64,000 bases of DNA from Narthecium ossifragum (GCA_963920575.1 OY986964.1:15179460-15243459); one strand, 5' to 3'. Shown: positions 46,794 through 58,278, numbered from the stretch's first letter. The notes: generated from the sequence alone by a model not told the origin. Numbers and translations: made by a program.

Positions 46794-48966
46794 TGTGAGG
46801 ACCCGTCCCTCCATCCCTTCGGCTTGTTGTTTACCCCAAGGGCAATTTGGGAAATTGCGCCTTGGCGGTCGTTTCACACTGGCTGTGCACACACATACCT
46901 TGTTTGGTGCATGTGGTTGTTAGAAAGGTTAGGTGGACCCTGGTTCGGTAGTTCTGGGCTTGGGCCTGTTTTCCAGCCCAGGTTTGCACTTCTGAGCAGG
47001 GAGGATCGATCCTTTGGTCGTGGAGGATCGATCCTGCATGTGCCTGGAAGTCTCTGTCGGTGGCTTTCGAAGGACGGCCACCACGGTGGCCGTCGCTTCC
47101 CCTGTCAGGGGAGGGAAGACTTTCCCTCCCCTCCCCCAGCTTTTCCCCGCCTTCGCCGGCTTTCCCCCGGCCTTAACCGCCCTTTCCCCTCTTCCTTTCT
47201 TCCTCTCTTCTTCTTCTTTCCCCGCGAGAACTCTGTTTCTTCCCCTGTTCAGACCGCTCCTTCTCCTCCTCCGTTCTCCCTCCTCCGGCCACCGTTCTTG
47301 GAGCTTGAAGGCTCGTTGGAACCGTGACGGCGCGAGGAAGATCCTTAGCTAGGCTTCGTGGATCGAAGCTGCTCTGAGGAGGTAGGGATCCCACTCAAAC
47401 CCCGGCTTGCTTTTGAGGGTTTAATCCGGTTTTGTTTTTCGTGTTTAATCTCCTTGTGGAGTTGTTGTTTCCCCGTTTTGAGGCCTTGAGTAGCCTCGTG
47501 GTACTCAGATCTACCAACCCACCAAGTTTGGTGAGGTTTGGTTGTGTCTTCCGGCGGTTCTCCGGCCGGAAGCACGCCGGAACCCATTTTTGGGTGATCG
47601 ATCCTTCTGGGAGGAAGGATCGGTCCTCTGGTGTTGGCTTGCTGCGCCCAGCACATGATCGATCTTCTTATGGGAGGAGATCGATCATGGGGCCTGGGTA
47701 AGCATGGTTACCCTTCGTCCCGAGAATGATCGATCTTCCTGGGAGGAAGGATCGATCTTCCTTGGTGCGACTGGAAGGGTGCCCTCTGTCACCAAAAAGA
47801 TCGATCTTCCTGGGAGGAATGATCGATCTTCTTTGGCTCGACAGTGAGGGAAGCTCACTGTTGCTTGGATGATCGATCATTCCCTTGGTGAGGATCGATC
47901 CTTCGGTAGCAGAGAGGGTTTTTCAAGGGTTTTGCCCGCGGGGCTTCGCATGTAAGTGGTTTTTATGATTTTACCCTTGGGGTTTGTCCTGTTATGGATC
48001 ATGCATGAATGCTTATCGCTTTGTGGGTGAATCGAGAGGGTGATGTCTCTCGGGGTGAGTAGAATAAATGGGCTGACGGTATGCTCTTACCGCTTTGTGG
48101 TGAACCGAGGGAGTCATGACCCTCGGGAGTGTTTAGTGTAAATGGGCCGAGGGTGTGCCCTTGCTGTGTTGTTTGTTTACAGCTTTATCATACTTATCCT
48201 GACCTGTTTTCCTGTGCACTAGACATGCTAGGGTAGGTTGGGTTGGTGTTGACTCTGTTGCTTAGAGTACCGAGTGATGGTAGTCTTAACCTCGGTTGTT
48301 CTGCCAAGTGCGGAGATCCCGCTTGGAGAAGGGGGTCCTACTGGTTGCGTCGTGTCCACCCTGCGTCAGGGAATGTCGGAGTTGCCCACCCCTGAGCAGT
48401 GGCGTTATCGGAAATACGCTCCTAAGACAGGAACCCTTCGGGTTATTGATGGGATTTATGGGATCCTTGGCAAGCCTCGGTACTTGGCCTCAGGGTTGGT
48501 TCGTTTGGGGTGTTGCCTTCTTAGCGAGAGTGGTAGAGTAGAACTCTGCTGGGCCGTTGCTCATGCCTACCTGGACTGTGTTTGTTGCAGGTGCAGGTGG
48601 CCGCTCTGTTCCTGTGTTACCCCCTCGGTCGTCTCGTGGCAGCGTGCCGGATCCTGACCATGTCTGAGGGTCAGGATGGGTTCGTGTGTGCGTTCGCGGA
48701 GACCCCGGTGGGTGGGATAGCTTCTTTTTGGGGACTGTGATCCCTTGTAGCTTTTGTACTAAACCCTGTTAACTTTTTATTGCTGGTTTGTAATAAATGT
48801 TAATAGTTGTTTAGTTAGCTTGCTTCCGCTCTTTCTCTGTGCCGTCCAACTGTTTCCGCCAGCTGGGCTTTAGTCTCAACTGTTTCCGCCAGTGGAGGCT
48901 GTAGTTGTAGGTTCTCCCCCCCTCGCGTCCCCGGCCCGGTTGCGCTCTGCGGGTCGGGGCGCGACA
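46794..48966 (+). mobile_element. Family B LTR, copy 3 (2173 bp), nested in family C
   Basis: TGTGAGGACCCGTCCC ... GGTCGGGGCGCGACA with perfect TSD CCCCG at 46789-46793 and 48967-48971. Opposite orientation to the surrounding copy. An open frame of 167 residues from 46824 is low-complexity and probably not coding. Confidence 0.9.
47003..47903. repeat. GATCGATC hairpin array in family B copy 3
   Basis: About a dozen GATCGATC sites, in pairs. Several pairs form hairpins such as GATCGATCTTCC-TGGG-AGGAAGGATCGATC (47730-47760) and GATCGATCTTCCTGGGAGGA at 47800. Confidence 0.9.
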
Positions 48967-49528
48967 CCCCGGCCCGCGGGCTCCCGGTCCGACCAGGATC
49001 CACCCGAGGGCCCCCACCCGACACAATATTGTCCGCTTTTGGCTCACCGCAGCCGATCGATCGATAAACCCACCGATCGATCGGACTTCCAGGGAGGTCA
49101 CCCCTCCCAAACCTACTCCAGCACAAGCACGCTTAACACTGGAGTTTTTCTGCGGTTCATTGCCATCATGGCTTTAAAACGCGTTGTGTGTATTAAAGGC
49201 TTACTATATACTTATATCGAACCCCGGACCATACTCAAGCGTTGTGGGATTGCTTGCCCGGCTACCCGACTCAGCCCCGCCCTCCAGGCGCAGGCATCTT
49301 GTCCCACGGTAGACCCAGCGGGCCTCACATAACTACTTATCAAACACGTATTAAATGCGATCAAAACCATAGACTCTTCCAAAAAGGAAATACTCGAATC
49401 GATCCTCAAACCCGATAGAAATCCTTTTAAAACTCTACAAAATTCACTTGCAAACCTCCCAACATGTTTAAAGATCAATCACGATTGAAAGCCATTCAAG
49501 AAAGACCAGAAAACTATGTTCAAGGGCC

Positions 49529-49936
49529 CACGGTCGATGTGACGGTCGATTCGACGATCGACCGTGGGGCCACGATCAATGTCACGGTCGACCGTGAGGC
49601 CACCACGAAGAAAACCAAGGGGCGACGGTCAATCCACTCATCGACCTTGGGAAGCCCAAAACCAAACAGCGCCTGACGGTCGATGCGACGGTCGATCCGA
49701 CGGTCGACCGTCAGGTAAAATCGAAAAAGCGAAGATCCCGCGGTCGATCCATGCATCGGCCCTAGGAGGCTAAAATCCCGACAGAGCCCGACGGTCGATG
49801 CGACGGTCGATCCAACGGTCGACCGTCAGGCCCAGAAAGAACAATTCAATGCTCGACGGTCGATGCACCGATCGACCGTCGAGTCTCGAAAGAGCGTATC
49901 AATGCTTGATGGTCGATGCACCAATCGACCATCGAG
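49529..49936. repeat. GGTCGACC / CGGTCGAT array in family B copy 2
   Basis: Six modules of about 40 bases such as GACGGTCGATGCGACGGTCG followed by ATCCGACGGTCGACCGTCAG, each an imperfect hairpin. Spacers differ from copy 3 though both are family B. Confidence 0.9.
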
Positions 49937-50774
49937 CCTTAGGCACAGTTCATCAGAACAGTGCCGGAAATCCAATTTCTTGGATTTCAAGGATCAATTC
50001 AAGTTGGAATTCGATGAAACTTTGCAAGCATGCATAAAAAATGATGGGGAATCCAATGATACAAAGAAATCATATTTTTGATGGTTAAATCTCCAATTTA
50101 GGTCAAAACGGCCGAAAACAGATAAACGGCGAGAATACGGAAAACCAGCCGTTAGAATACGGAAATCACGAGGTAGGAATACTTCAAAGCATCAATGACA
50201 CTTACACAATGAACTACACAACATTCTAACAAGTATTCCTACAGCAAAAAGGCAATAAACCTATCCTAGGAGAATCTGATCCTAAGATCGAAGTAGAAAC
50301 ACCTACTTGAAGAGATAGGGCAGCTCCTCCACGCATCCCTCAACTCCGATCGCCGAAAACCGCTCCTCGAAAGCCACGCCTCCGATGCCCTAGCACCCAG
50401 CCGCAGGAGAGAGAGAAGAAGAGAGAACGCAGGAGAAGAAGAAAGAAAGAAAGAAAGAAGGAGAAGGAAGGCTTAAATAGAAAACTAGAATCCATCGCAG
50501 CCGTCCGATTCGATCTTTCCCGATCGAGCTCCGATCTTTCGATCGGACGCGCCCTAAAGGTTCTAATCAAACACATACATCAATCAAAGACCATGTGTGC
50601 AACGCGGGTGTGAAACTGACCACCAGGGAGCATATTCACCAAAATGCCACTAGGGTCAAAAACAGCGATGCGATCAACCGATCGCATCCCAAGGCCAACC
50701 GAGCCAAACCACAAACCCAGACCCTCGACCTAACGCGGTCGGACCGGGTTGGAGGTATGGGTCCTCACAGTCTG

Positions 50775-52165
50775 ATTAATCCGGCCTTCAACATGTCCTC
50801 CACTTGCTTTTCAATTTCATTTTTTTGATAGTGTGCATACATGTAGGGCCTTATATTTATGGGTGTCGCCCCCTCCTGCAGCGGTATGCGGTGCACATTA
50901 TCGCGGACTGGGGGCAGTCCACGCGGCTCCTCCATCACCACTCGGAACTCCCCCAAGAGATCTTGTATCTCCTTGGGCGGATTCGACCTGGGCATATCCG
51001 ACAAGCTTGGCGGCTCCTTGATCTGTAGTGCAAACAACTCGCCTCCTCCTCTGAACTCCCTCTCGAGTACCCTTGTTGATGCTGCTATTGGGGGTTGGTT
51101 CCTTTCTGGCGTGATCACATGCTCCTTTCCTCCCATTGTAAATTTCATACTCATGAACCGCCAGTCACATGTAACCGGGCCTAACTGTGCTAACCATTCA
51201 ACTCCCAGGACCATATCTAATCCTTGTAATGGTATTGAGTATAGGGTAGTTTGGAATTCATAACCTTGTATGCTCATAGTTACCCGATCAAACCTTTCCT
51301 GGCAACGTAGACGCTCCCCATTAGCAACGCGTACTGCGAATTCCTCTATCTTGGTTACCGCCAGTCCCAACATATTTGCGACCCCATCATGAACAAAGTT
51401 GTGGGTAGACCCACTATCAATCAGTACCGCCACTGCCCGCCGCCCTATCTTCGCCACAACTCTCATCGTGCGCGGTTCTGAATATCCAGACAGGGCATAT
51501 AGTGATATGGAGGGATGATCCTGGCCCTCCTCAGCAATCTGACTTCCTTCCAGCAAAGCTATTTCCTCTTCCCTTTGATCGTCCCCTATTGCCGCCCCTT
51601 GTTCCCCACCTTCGTCCTCTATCTCTACAAGGAACGCCTGTGGTTTCTGACACCTGTGGCCCGGGGTATACCGTTCATCACAATTGAAACATAACCCTTT
51701 GTCTCTTCTTTTCTGCATCTCCTCCCATGATAATCGCCGCACATTAGATCCTGGCTTACCTAGGGGTGGCCATGGACGTCCCTGTGTTGCTGCTCTCGGT
51801 GCCTGCATCGTGATCATGGGGGTACCCTGCCGACTCTCGCCCCCTGTCCCCCCTGATAAAGGACTTCTGGTGAAAGGCCGGTTGGAGTCTATTCGAGGTC
51901 GACGATTCTGCAACTTCTCATCCAGCAACCGAGCACACTCGATAGCTTCTTTCAATGTCCTTAGTTGGAATACCCTTACTTCGTCAGCTAACTCCTTATG
52001 CATGCCTCCCAGAAAAATCCCCACCAAGGCTGCCTGTGACCAACCACTCACCCGGTTCATTAGCATCCCGAACTCCCGCAGGTAATCCCGCAGTGATCCT
52101 TTCTGACAGATTCGTGCCAATGCTTCTTCATTACTGATGAAATTTACAGGCCCAAAGCATGACAT
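50775..52165 (-). pseudogene. Reina gag C-terminal part and protease, to start of RT
   Basis: Open frame continuing gag after the stop at 52235. It has a zinc-knuckle-like CFNCDERYTPGHRC (C-X2-C-X7-H-X-C), then the aspartic protease (AVLIDSGSTHNF), and the linker into RT (MLKAGLIR). The frame is cut at the family B insertion, with the last codons before the TSD at 50770-50774. Confidence 0.9.
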
Positions 52166-52234
52166 TAATTCTTTCTCAAATTCCGCCCATGTTATTGTAG
52201 CATGCGCATCTTGATAGACCTTCTTGAGCCACCG

Positions 52235-52837
52235 TCACCACTGATTTGCATCTCCTTCCAGATAATAGGATGCCCATTGCACCCGCTGAGACTCGTCTAT
52301 CTCTTGCAGAGTAAAGAATTGGTCTACTCGGTCCAGCCATACCGACGGATCTTCCCCGGCGAACATAGGTACCTCCATCCTCACTGACGGTTTGAGGCGC
52401 CGTCCGTGATCCTCACGATCCTGCTCGTCCGGCGATGGTGTTCGCCAGCGTCGCCTGGACCCTCGGCTATGGTCACGATCCCGAGACCCACGACTTCGAC
52501 CCCGTCCCTTCGATCTTGCGATCTTCTCTTCTCTCTCCGGTTTCTCCTCATCCTCGTTACTCCGTAGCTTTCCCAAAGCTCTCGTAAGTCCCCTGATGGC
52601 GTCCTCCACGCCCGACATCCGGGCCTCATTGGCACATACCGCCCCTTCCAGGTTGGCCATCTTGGCGTCGGTGATTTTCTGCCGGTCCGATGCCATCCGC
52701 TCCTGGTTCATCATTGATATTGCCATCCCCTCCACCTGCTTCTTCACAGTCGCTACGTTGCCCTCTAGGGCATTAATTTGATCTTTCTGTGTCATCTTCG
52801 CAGCAAACCTGGCTCTGGTACCACTTGATGAACTCAT
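52235..52837 (-). pseudogene. gag: Reina gag N-terminal part, ended by a stop
   Basis: The frame is open from an ATG at 52835-52837 inside the 5' LTR, through the PBS, into MTQKDQINALEGNVATVKKQ (start at 52795, the likelier initiator). It includes a coiled coil, an Arg/Ser-rich stretch and the retrotransposon gag core (FAGEDPSVWLDRVDQFF). It stops at a TGA at 52235-52237 in place of a Trp codon; the frame resumes at once. Confidence 0.85.
52812..52823 (-). other. Primer binding site of the Reina element
   Basis: Minus strand TGGTACCAGAGC, one base from the initiator Met tRNA site, two bases from the LTR end. Confidence 0.85.
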
Positions 52838-53168
52838 GATGAATAAGAGATCACCAACAACCTTGATTTTCCTCTCTTAATGGCAGAGGATACCCCAACA
52901 AGCTCCAATTAATGGATGGAAAACCCCTCTCTCTTTTACTAGAAAAATAGCATAGCCAACCCTAATCCCATACGAGGAATACATAGGCAAACTAGACTGA
53001 CTCCTACCATTAGATCATACTTCTAGATCCAACGGCTCACCTACAACTCACCATAAGCAATCTATTAATCAACTATACTCCAGCCCAAATCACTATTAAT
53101 AACTAAACAACTAATCCATGTAACGTGGATTAGGCCGGCGGTTCCGTACTGGACGCCGGACCGCATCA
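52826..53168 (-). repeat. 5' LTR of the Reina element (343 bp)
   Basis: Near-identical to the split 3' LTR; ends TGATGCGG / TTCATCA on the minus strand. Confidence 0.9.
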
Positions 53169-53184
53169 TATTAAAAAATCCGCC

Positions 53185-53388
53185 ATGTCTTCTGTTCTTA
53201 ACTACACTTTGCAGTGTTGTAACTCAAGCTAGTCTCCACCCTGATCGGTGTGAAACTGATGTAGTACGATAGATATAGCTTCTCACAAAGAAATCAATGG
53301 TGGCAATTCAAAAAAATAACAAAGATATTCAATAAATAGAAGTCTTTGACCGGCTTAAGATTATACTCTTTCACTGTTTTTAACCTGA
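53185..53388. other. Spacer
   Basis: Nothing recognised. Confidence 0.3.
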
Positions 53389-53596
53389 GGCCTCGTTTGA
53401 TACGGGAATAAATTTCAGGAATAATCCTTAATCTGGTTAAGGGGGGAATATTTTTAGAATATTTCTGAATCCACTACTTATTTCACCCCTTAACCCCAAA
53501 CGCCATTTCCTTTATTTCAAGTCATCATTATAAAATTATTTTCATTCTTCATTCTACTTTTAACTTGAATAAAATTAACCTCGTATCAAACGATGC
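53389..53596. mobile_element. MITE (208 bp) with GGCCTCGTTTGATACG ends
   Basis: Terminal inverted repeat GGCCTCGTTTGATACG against GGCATCGTTTGATACG. AT-rich interior. No intact TSD. Similar end design to the Tourist-like element at 58096. Confidence 0.7.
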
Positions 53597-53965
53597 CGAA
53601 GTCTACGGAGTTCTAAGATTGAATTCCATGAACTATTTGGATCGATACTCTCTCTGAGGCCTCCTGTGTCTGTGCTACTGTTACTGCTGCATGCCTCCTT
53701 ATCCCTGAATAGTACACAGGAGTAGGAGCACTAGGCCTGTGTCTCTTGTCCTTGTTCTTACCTTTTAATGGAGCTGTTTGCCTTGAAAAGGAGCTCCTTC
53801 AGACCACTACTGCACGTGTAATTCAGTTCTCACTCACATCTTCTTCCTCCTAACAGCAACCTCCCTATTATTGCATGGCCACTCCCCATCCACCGGCTTC
53901 AAGACAGCTACCAATCCCAAACCAGCAGGCCACCAGCCCTGCCACTGCCACTGCCACTGCTATAA

Positions 53966-53967
53966 AC

Positions 53968-54010
<43 letters not shown>
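53966..54010. repeat. (TC)n microsatellite
   Basis: About 20 TC units with one CCC interruption. Confidence 0.9.
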
Positions 54011-54011
<1 letters not shown>

Positions 54012-54818
54012 AAAAACCAACATAAAAGTAGCAACAAAACATCATAGCCAGATTGAAGTACTAGTATACTATATATAAAAGTAGCAACAGCTGAATGGTG
54101 TTCTTAGAGATGGCTAAATTTAGTTACTATATATGTTGGGGAGAAGAAGAACATGGTTGTGATGATGGGAATTGAGAAGCAGCAGTAAAGAAATGGATGC
54201 AACTCCAGTCCTTTTGCTTCCAAGACTCCAAAGCAAACAGCAAAGACATTCCCAAAGCATTCACTACAGTGGTCACTCCTCCGGTCCTCCCCCCCAAGCT
54301 TTCCCCTCTGCCTTCTCTTTTTGAGAACTGGGGCACCGGTGGATTGCATCATTGAAACCTAGAAAGTTTGCACTCAGAACACCAAAAAGAGGAACATGCT
54401 TAACAGACAACATACTCACATGTCAATATATAGATGGCAAAGAAATCATCAATCATAAAAACAAGAAAAGGCATATATATCATGTAGTTGTTCTATTCTC
54501 TTCTTCGATTGCCTTGATTATACTGATGATCTGTTTCACACACAACTAGATACTAGAAGCTCTTCTCATCAAATTGGAACCTCCGATCGAGAACCAATAA
54601 ATTTGTACAAGCTTCTCCAATTAACCCAAGACGGAGACACTCCGATTAGAAACAACAACTAAAACAAAGAAGCTAATGTAATCCAATTACGAAGAGGCCA
54701 AGCAAGAAGAAGAGAAAAGAAAAAGGCCTAAATTTTTCATAACAAATTTGATATTAAACCACCTCAAGCATTGATTGGCCGGCTTCGGGAGATCGAGTCT
54801 GACTTGGTAAAGGATTCA
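54011..54818 (-). other. AHL 3' flank and 3' UTR
   Basis: AT-rich with no credible ORF. The AHL 3' UTR should occupy the first few hundred bases left of 54819. Confidence 0.4.
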
Positions 54819-55799
54819 TCAGTAAGGCGGGCGGCCAACTCCGGTGGCCCAGCCGTAGGCGTCAGCCGGCAGCTGCACATTATTCAGTAGATTCGGCGGC
54901 AACCCATGAAATAATGGTGCATTAGGATCTTGCATGAGCTGGTGCTGGTGCTGTTGTTGCTGCTGTTGGTGTTGAGTTTGCGGTGGCGATTGGCCGACGA
55001 GTCCAGGGGATCCAAGCTGCCCTTGCGGCGGCATCTGCTCCTCCTCTTCTAAGGGGAGCCTCTCGTAGGCGGCGTTGCCGAATGACGCTGCCATTATAAC
55101 AACCGGTCCTGACGCTATGAGTGCGCCGACGACGCTGCCCCCGACGACCTGCCCTTGCCCACCGGCGAGGTATATGGTGAGGCCGGTGGCTGCGGGTGGC
55201 GCTGGCGGTGGCAGGAATGACCCGGAAAGGGATAGTATCTCGAAGCGGCCGTGGAGGGAGACTACAGCGCCCGGCGTGGCTGGCTGGCGCAGCGTGACGT
55301 TGGTGACGGTGCCGCTGCCGCTGAGGATGCAGACACCGCGCTGGCGGCGGCGCGCGAAGGTGGCCACGCTCTCCCCGATGTCGCAGCCCCCGGCGATCTC
55401 CATGACGTGAGACCTCAGCGCGTTGGCGCTGTCCCGGGTTATGATGATGGGCGGCTTCGGCTTGTTCTTCGATCCCGCCGGCCGGCCACGCGGGCGGCGA
55501 GTGACCTCTCCTTCTCCTCCTGACGACTGTGCGACCGGGACCAGCTCCTTGCCGTCGGAGCCACCGAGAGAGCTGTTGTTGTTGCTGCTGTTGTTGTTGG
55601 TGTTGTTGTTGGGATCTTCGAGGTCTCGCTTCTGGCCGCGAGAGAGGCCGGTGTTGGCGGAGAGCTCGTCTTCGGATTTGGGAGGGGGGAGGGACTGGGT
55701 GTTTAGGTGGTGCTGGTGGAGATGGTGGTGAAAGTCGCGGGTGTGGAAGGGCGGAGGGAGGTGGTGGCCGTGCGCCGAGGCTGTTACAGGATCCATCAA
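54819..55799 (-). CDS. AHL: AT-hook motif nuclear-localised protein (type I AHL)
   Basis: DNA-binding protein of the plant AHL family, which binds AT-rich DNA at matrix attachment regions and represses or fine-tunes growth genes, acting as multimers. 326 residues, intronless, as in the type I (clade A) subfamily. N-terminal His/Pro-rich and Asn-rich stretch; AT-hook core [17 protein letters not shown] at 101-117; PPC/DUF296 domain about 119-245 with the GRFEIL motif at 184-189; acidic EEEE (251-254) and a Gln/His tract about 275-290. The first of two Met codons was taken as start; the second is equally possible. GC-rich coding sequence contrasts with the AT-rich flanks. Closest AHL number cannot be decided by eye. 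Confidence 0.95.
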   Translation of the reverse strand: MMDPVTASAHGHHLPPPFHTRDFHHHLHQHHLNTQSLPPPKSEDELSANTGLSRGQKRDLEDPNNNTNNNSSNNNSSLGGSDGKELVPVAQSSGGEGEVTRRPRGRPAGSKNKPKPPIIITRDSANALRSHVMEIAGGCDIGESVATFARRRQRGVCILSGSGTVTNVTLRQPATPGAVVSLHGRFEILSLSGSFLPPPAPPAATGLTIYLAGGQGQVVGGSVVGALIASGPVVIMAASFGNAAYERLPLEEEEQMPPQGQLGSPGLVGQSPPQTQHQQQQQQHQHQLMQDPNAPLFHGLPPNLLNNVQLPADAYGWATGVGRPPY

Positions 55800-56590
55800 G
55801 AATTCCTTAAAACCTCTTCGATCTCCTGGTGTATTTTCTTTTCTTTAGCTGCTGCTTTGTTTATCTAATGGCTGAAGGCTAATAGATAGGCGCACAAAAA
55901 ATAAGTAACGGAGGAAACCTACCTAGTAGAGATGGAACAGTACAGTAGTGCTCTCAGCTGGGAGAGCGAGATAGAAGCAAGACTCTTAAAAAGAAAAAGG
56001 AGTAGTGAGTAGTGGTGTCGTCGACGGATTGGAATAGATTAAGATGAAGAGAAGCTAAGAAGAAGAAAGAGAGAAGTTAAAAGAGGAAAGGGGAGTGGAA
56101 AGAGAGACGGCGCCCTGCCTCTGCTTTCTTTTTATTCTCTTTCTTTTAACCAGCAACAACAACAACAAGAACACCACCACCCTCCTCTTCTCTCTCTCAA
56201 CAAAGGCAAACAGCACCAAATTCCCATCCAAACATAGCCCTTTCCCTCTCTCTCAGCTGATCAGCCTCCCCACGCTGCTCTTGTGGCTGTTGGGTTTCTG
56301 TAGTTTTTAGGAAGGATTAGGGTTAGGGTTAGGTCAGGCGATGAGAGAGAGATTAGTAGTAGGGATGGGAGAGGGAGATGAGTTTGGTGCCGGTGGTGAG
56401 AAGAAGAGTAGTAGAGCGAGACAGCGTGCACATAGAGCACGGTGGATATGGGACCCTCACCCCTCTCTCTCTCTCTTCTAACACACCCCACGTTCTCTCT
56501 CACACCTTCTCTCTTCTCTCTCTATGTCTCAAAAACCTATCCCTCTCTATAGTATATATGATGAAGCTCCTCCTCTCTAATCTCTAGCTC
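55800..56590 (-). promoter_or_regulatory. AHL 5' leader and promoter
   Basis: A minus-strand TATATACTATA box at 56549-56559 predicts a start near 56520, giving a leader of about 700 bases, long but usual for this family. The leader is rich in GA tracts (minus strand of TC runs at 56461-56524 and of 56180-56260), potential GAGA/BPC sites. Poly-AAC/ACC runs at 56150-56180. A leader intron is possible but not evident. Confidence 0.5.
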
Positions 56591-57430
56591 TCTCCCCCTC
56601 CTCTTCTCCTCCATCCTTAAAAGCCTAGAAGAAGAAGTCCTCTCCTCCTCTCTCTCTTGAGTCCCTCTCCTGGTCATTGCTCAGCTGGCTGGCCATTGCC
56701 CCTTTGGTGTAGCAATCTGGCACCACTCTACCAAAACAACACCCTTGTATTCCCACACTATTTACCACCCAAGCCACTCGGACCCGGACCCAGACCCGAA
56801 TCCGCGTTGGAACTAAGCCGGCCGCCGGGAAACCCGGGCCAGCTATAATGGCAACGTCGTTAGTAAACGGACAAGAAAGGGGGTATTCTTGGAATTTAAT
56901 AGTTATGTCCAGCGAGGACGGTCGCATGTGGGTCATGGGAAACCGGAGCCGGGCTCGAATCTCGGAGGACCCCCCATGAATGACGTGGGCCCCGCCAAAC
57001 GCAGTCTGCTATACACGTGGTGAGTGACTAGCCATCCATCGACATCAAGAACTCCCAGTCCGGTGGTCAGACCAAAAGCCAGCCCATCCAACGACCGCCC
57101 TTTCCCATCGCCATCACAGCCGTCCGACAGCTCAGAGCCCACCCATCTCGTGGCGCGGGCCCAACTCCCCTCTCCCCACCGTCAGATCGGGCGCCGGAGC
57201 TCACCGATTGGACGGCTCACACGTGTGCGGCCCCGGCGAGGAATCGGCGCGGAATTGCCGGCGTGGACTTTGGACCCCCGGCCGTATGCCGAGGAGATCT
57301 CGGCGATGAGATCCCCCGATCGGAGAAGTACGTTCCCTGTAAAAGGTACCCATTCTTACAAGAACACCCCTGTCGGACGGCAAGTAAATCCAGAAAGTAC
57401 GAGGGCCTTTATGGAAAACAGTGACTAGGT
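56591..57430. other. AHL distal upstream region, GC-rich patch
   Basis: GC-rich with several short open frames (134 residues at 57024-57428, plus). The predicted product is Pro/Ser/Arg-rich without a domain; probably non-coding upstream DNA. Confidence 0.35.
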
Positions 57431-58092
57431 GAGATGGATAGAGATAGTTGGTAGGGAATGTACATCATGTCCATAACTGTCAGCAGGTCTGGGTTTCAGA
57501 GAAAAAGATTTCCATGAAAGATGAATAATAATTCTAATGGAGTTCTTGTATGATGCTCTTTCTTATTATCTTATGGGGGAAATAAAAAGGTTTTATTTAC
57601 TTAATTGTTTAGTAACTCTCTGTAGGGATATTTGAGGATTTCTTAATGATTGAGCAAGCTGATGATGATCATGTGCCAATGATTGTGATTGACTCACTTG
57701 TCTCTCTTGTTTCCTACTCATGAAATTTTTATGCCCCCTCTTATATTTATAATAACTATCTGAATTTATTTATATATGGGGAAGAGGGTTTTCTTTTGTT
57801 GGAAGATATTAGTTTTGAGGAAAAGGACAAGAGGAACTCTTGCCTTTTAGAATGTTGAGTCCTATTATATATATAGCCGCCTTTCTAGAGTGGGCAAGAT
57901 CAGATTTATCTGTGGGTTGATGGATTAAAGATCACGAGGAACTGGTTTGATCTCCTTTTTAATTGGTGCAATAGAAAACAAATTAGGAAGTTGCAAGTGT
58001 GGTCTTGGTTTGGAAGAAATAAGAACAGCATCGAGCAAATTAATTAACAGGACACTGAAGGTACTGACTGCCCTCTTTAGCAACCTTAGAAC
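57431..58092. other. AT-rich spacer
   Basis: No gene or repeat recognised. Confidence 0.4.
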
Positions 58093-58095
58093 TAA

Positions 58096-58278
58096 GGGCA
58101 TGTTTGATATGGGGTTAGAAAAAATGGACTTAAAAGAAAATAGGGTTAGAAAAAATGGACTTAAAAGGGAATAGAGATAGAAAAAAGTATATAGAGTGGT
58201 GGTGGTAGGTGAAATGAAGATAAAATAGTAATGGTGATATTTGGTATAACCCCCCTTGACCCCATACCAAACAGGGGC
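58096..58278. mobile_element. Tourist-like MITE (183 bp)
   Basis: Inverted ends GGGCATGTTTGATATGGGGT and ACCCCATACCAAACAGGGGC, with TSD TAA at 58093-58095 and 58279-58281. The 3-bp TAA duplication and the ends fit PIF/Harbinger-derived Tourist MITEs. Confidence 0.85.

Larger units (their letters stand above)
46782..49329 (-). mobile_element. Family C LTR (370 bp), split by a family B LTR
   Basis: TGTAACACCCCG at 46782-46793 resumes at 48972 and ends GGGCCTCACA at 49329; perfect TSD TAACT at 46777-46781 and 49330-49334. It contains CCACCCGAGGGCCCCCACCC and ACACAATATTGTCCGC, a block common in plant LTRs that I cannot assign to a lineage. Orientation is inferred from the CTCACA end shared with family B. 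Confidence 0.85.
45546..50769 (-). mobile_element. Family B LTR, copy 2, inserted in Reina pol
   Basis: TGTCACACCCCGACCC ... GGGTCCTCACA with perfect TSD GTCTG at 45541-45545 and 50770-50774. Without the nested family C element it is about 2.67 kb. It shares with copy 1 the block ATGCATGCAATGCTCAGGCA and the sense-start block ACACCCGCGTTGCACACAT. Solo, with no internal region. Confidence 0.9.
40033..53168 (-). mobile_element. Reina-type chromovirus, full length but broken, with nested insertions
   Basis: LTRs 40033-42858 (344 bp after removing the family A insertion) and 52826-53168 (343 bp), TGATGCGG...TTCATCA on the minus strand. PBS 52812-52823, gag 52235-52795, protease/RT 50775-52165 and 42801-45540, integrase with C-terminal chromodomain. 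Short LTRs plus a chromodomain and Met PBS identify the Reina lineage. The element is inactivated by a stop in gag, a one-base deletion near 45444 and a 5.2-kb insertion at 45546. Flanks carry a 16-base direct repeat rather than a normal 5-bp TSD. Confidence 0.9.

Noticed and set aside
34333..50769. Family B copies 1 and 2 as paired LTRs of one element
   Set aside because: Each has its own TSD (CGCAT, GTCTG) and each lies inside a different host element.
57024..57428. 134-residue plus-strand frame upstream of AHL
   Set aside because: Pro/Ser/Arg-rich translation of a GC-rich patch with no domain; no supporting signal.
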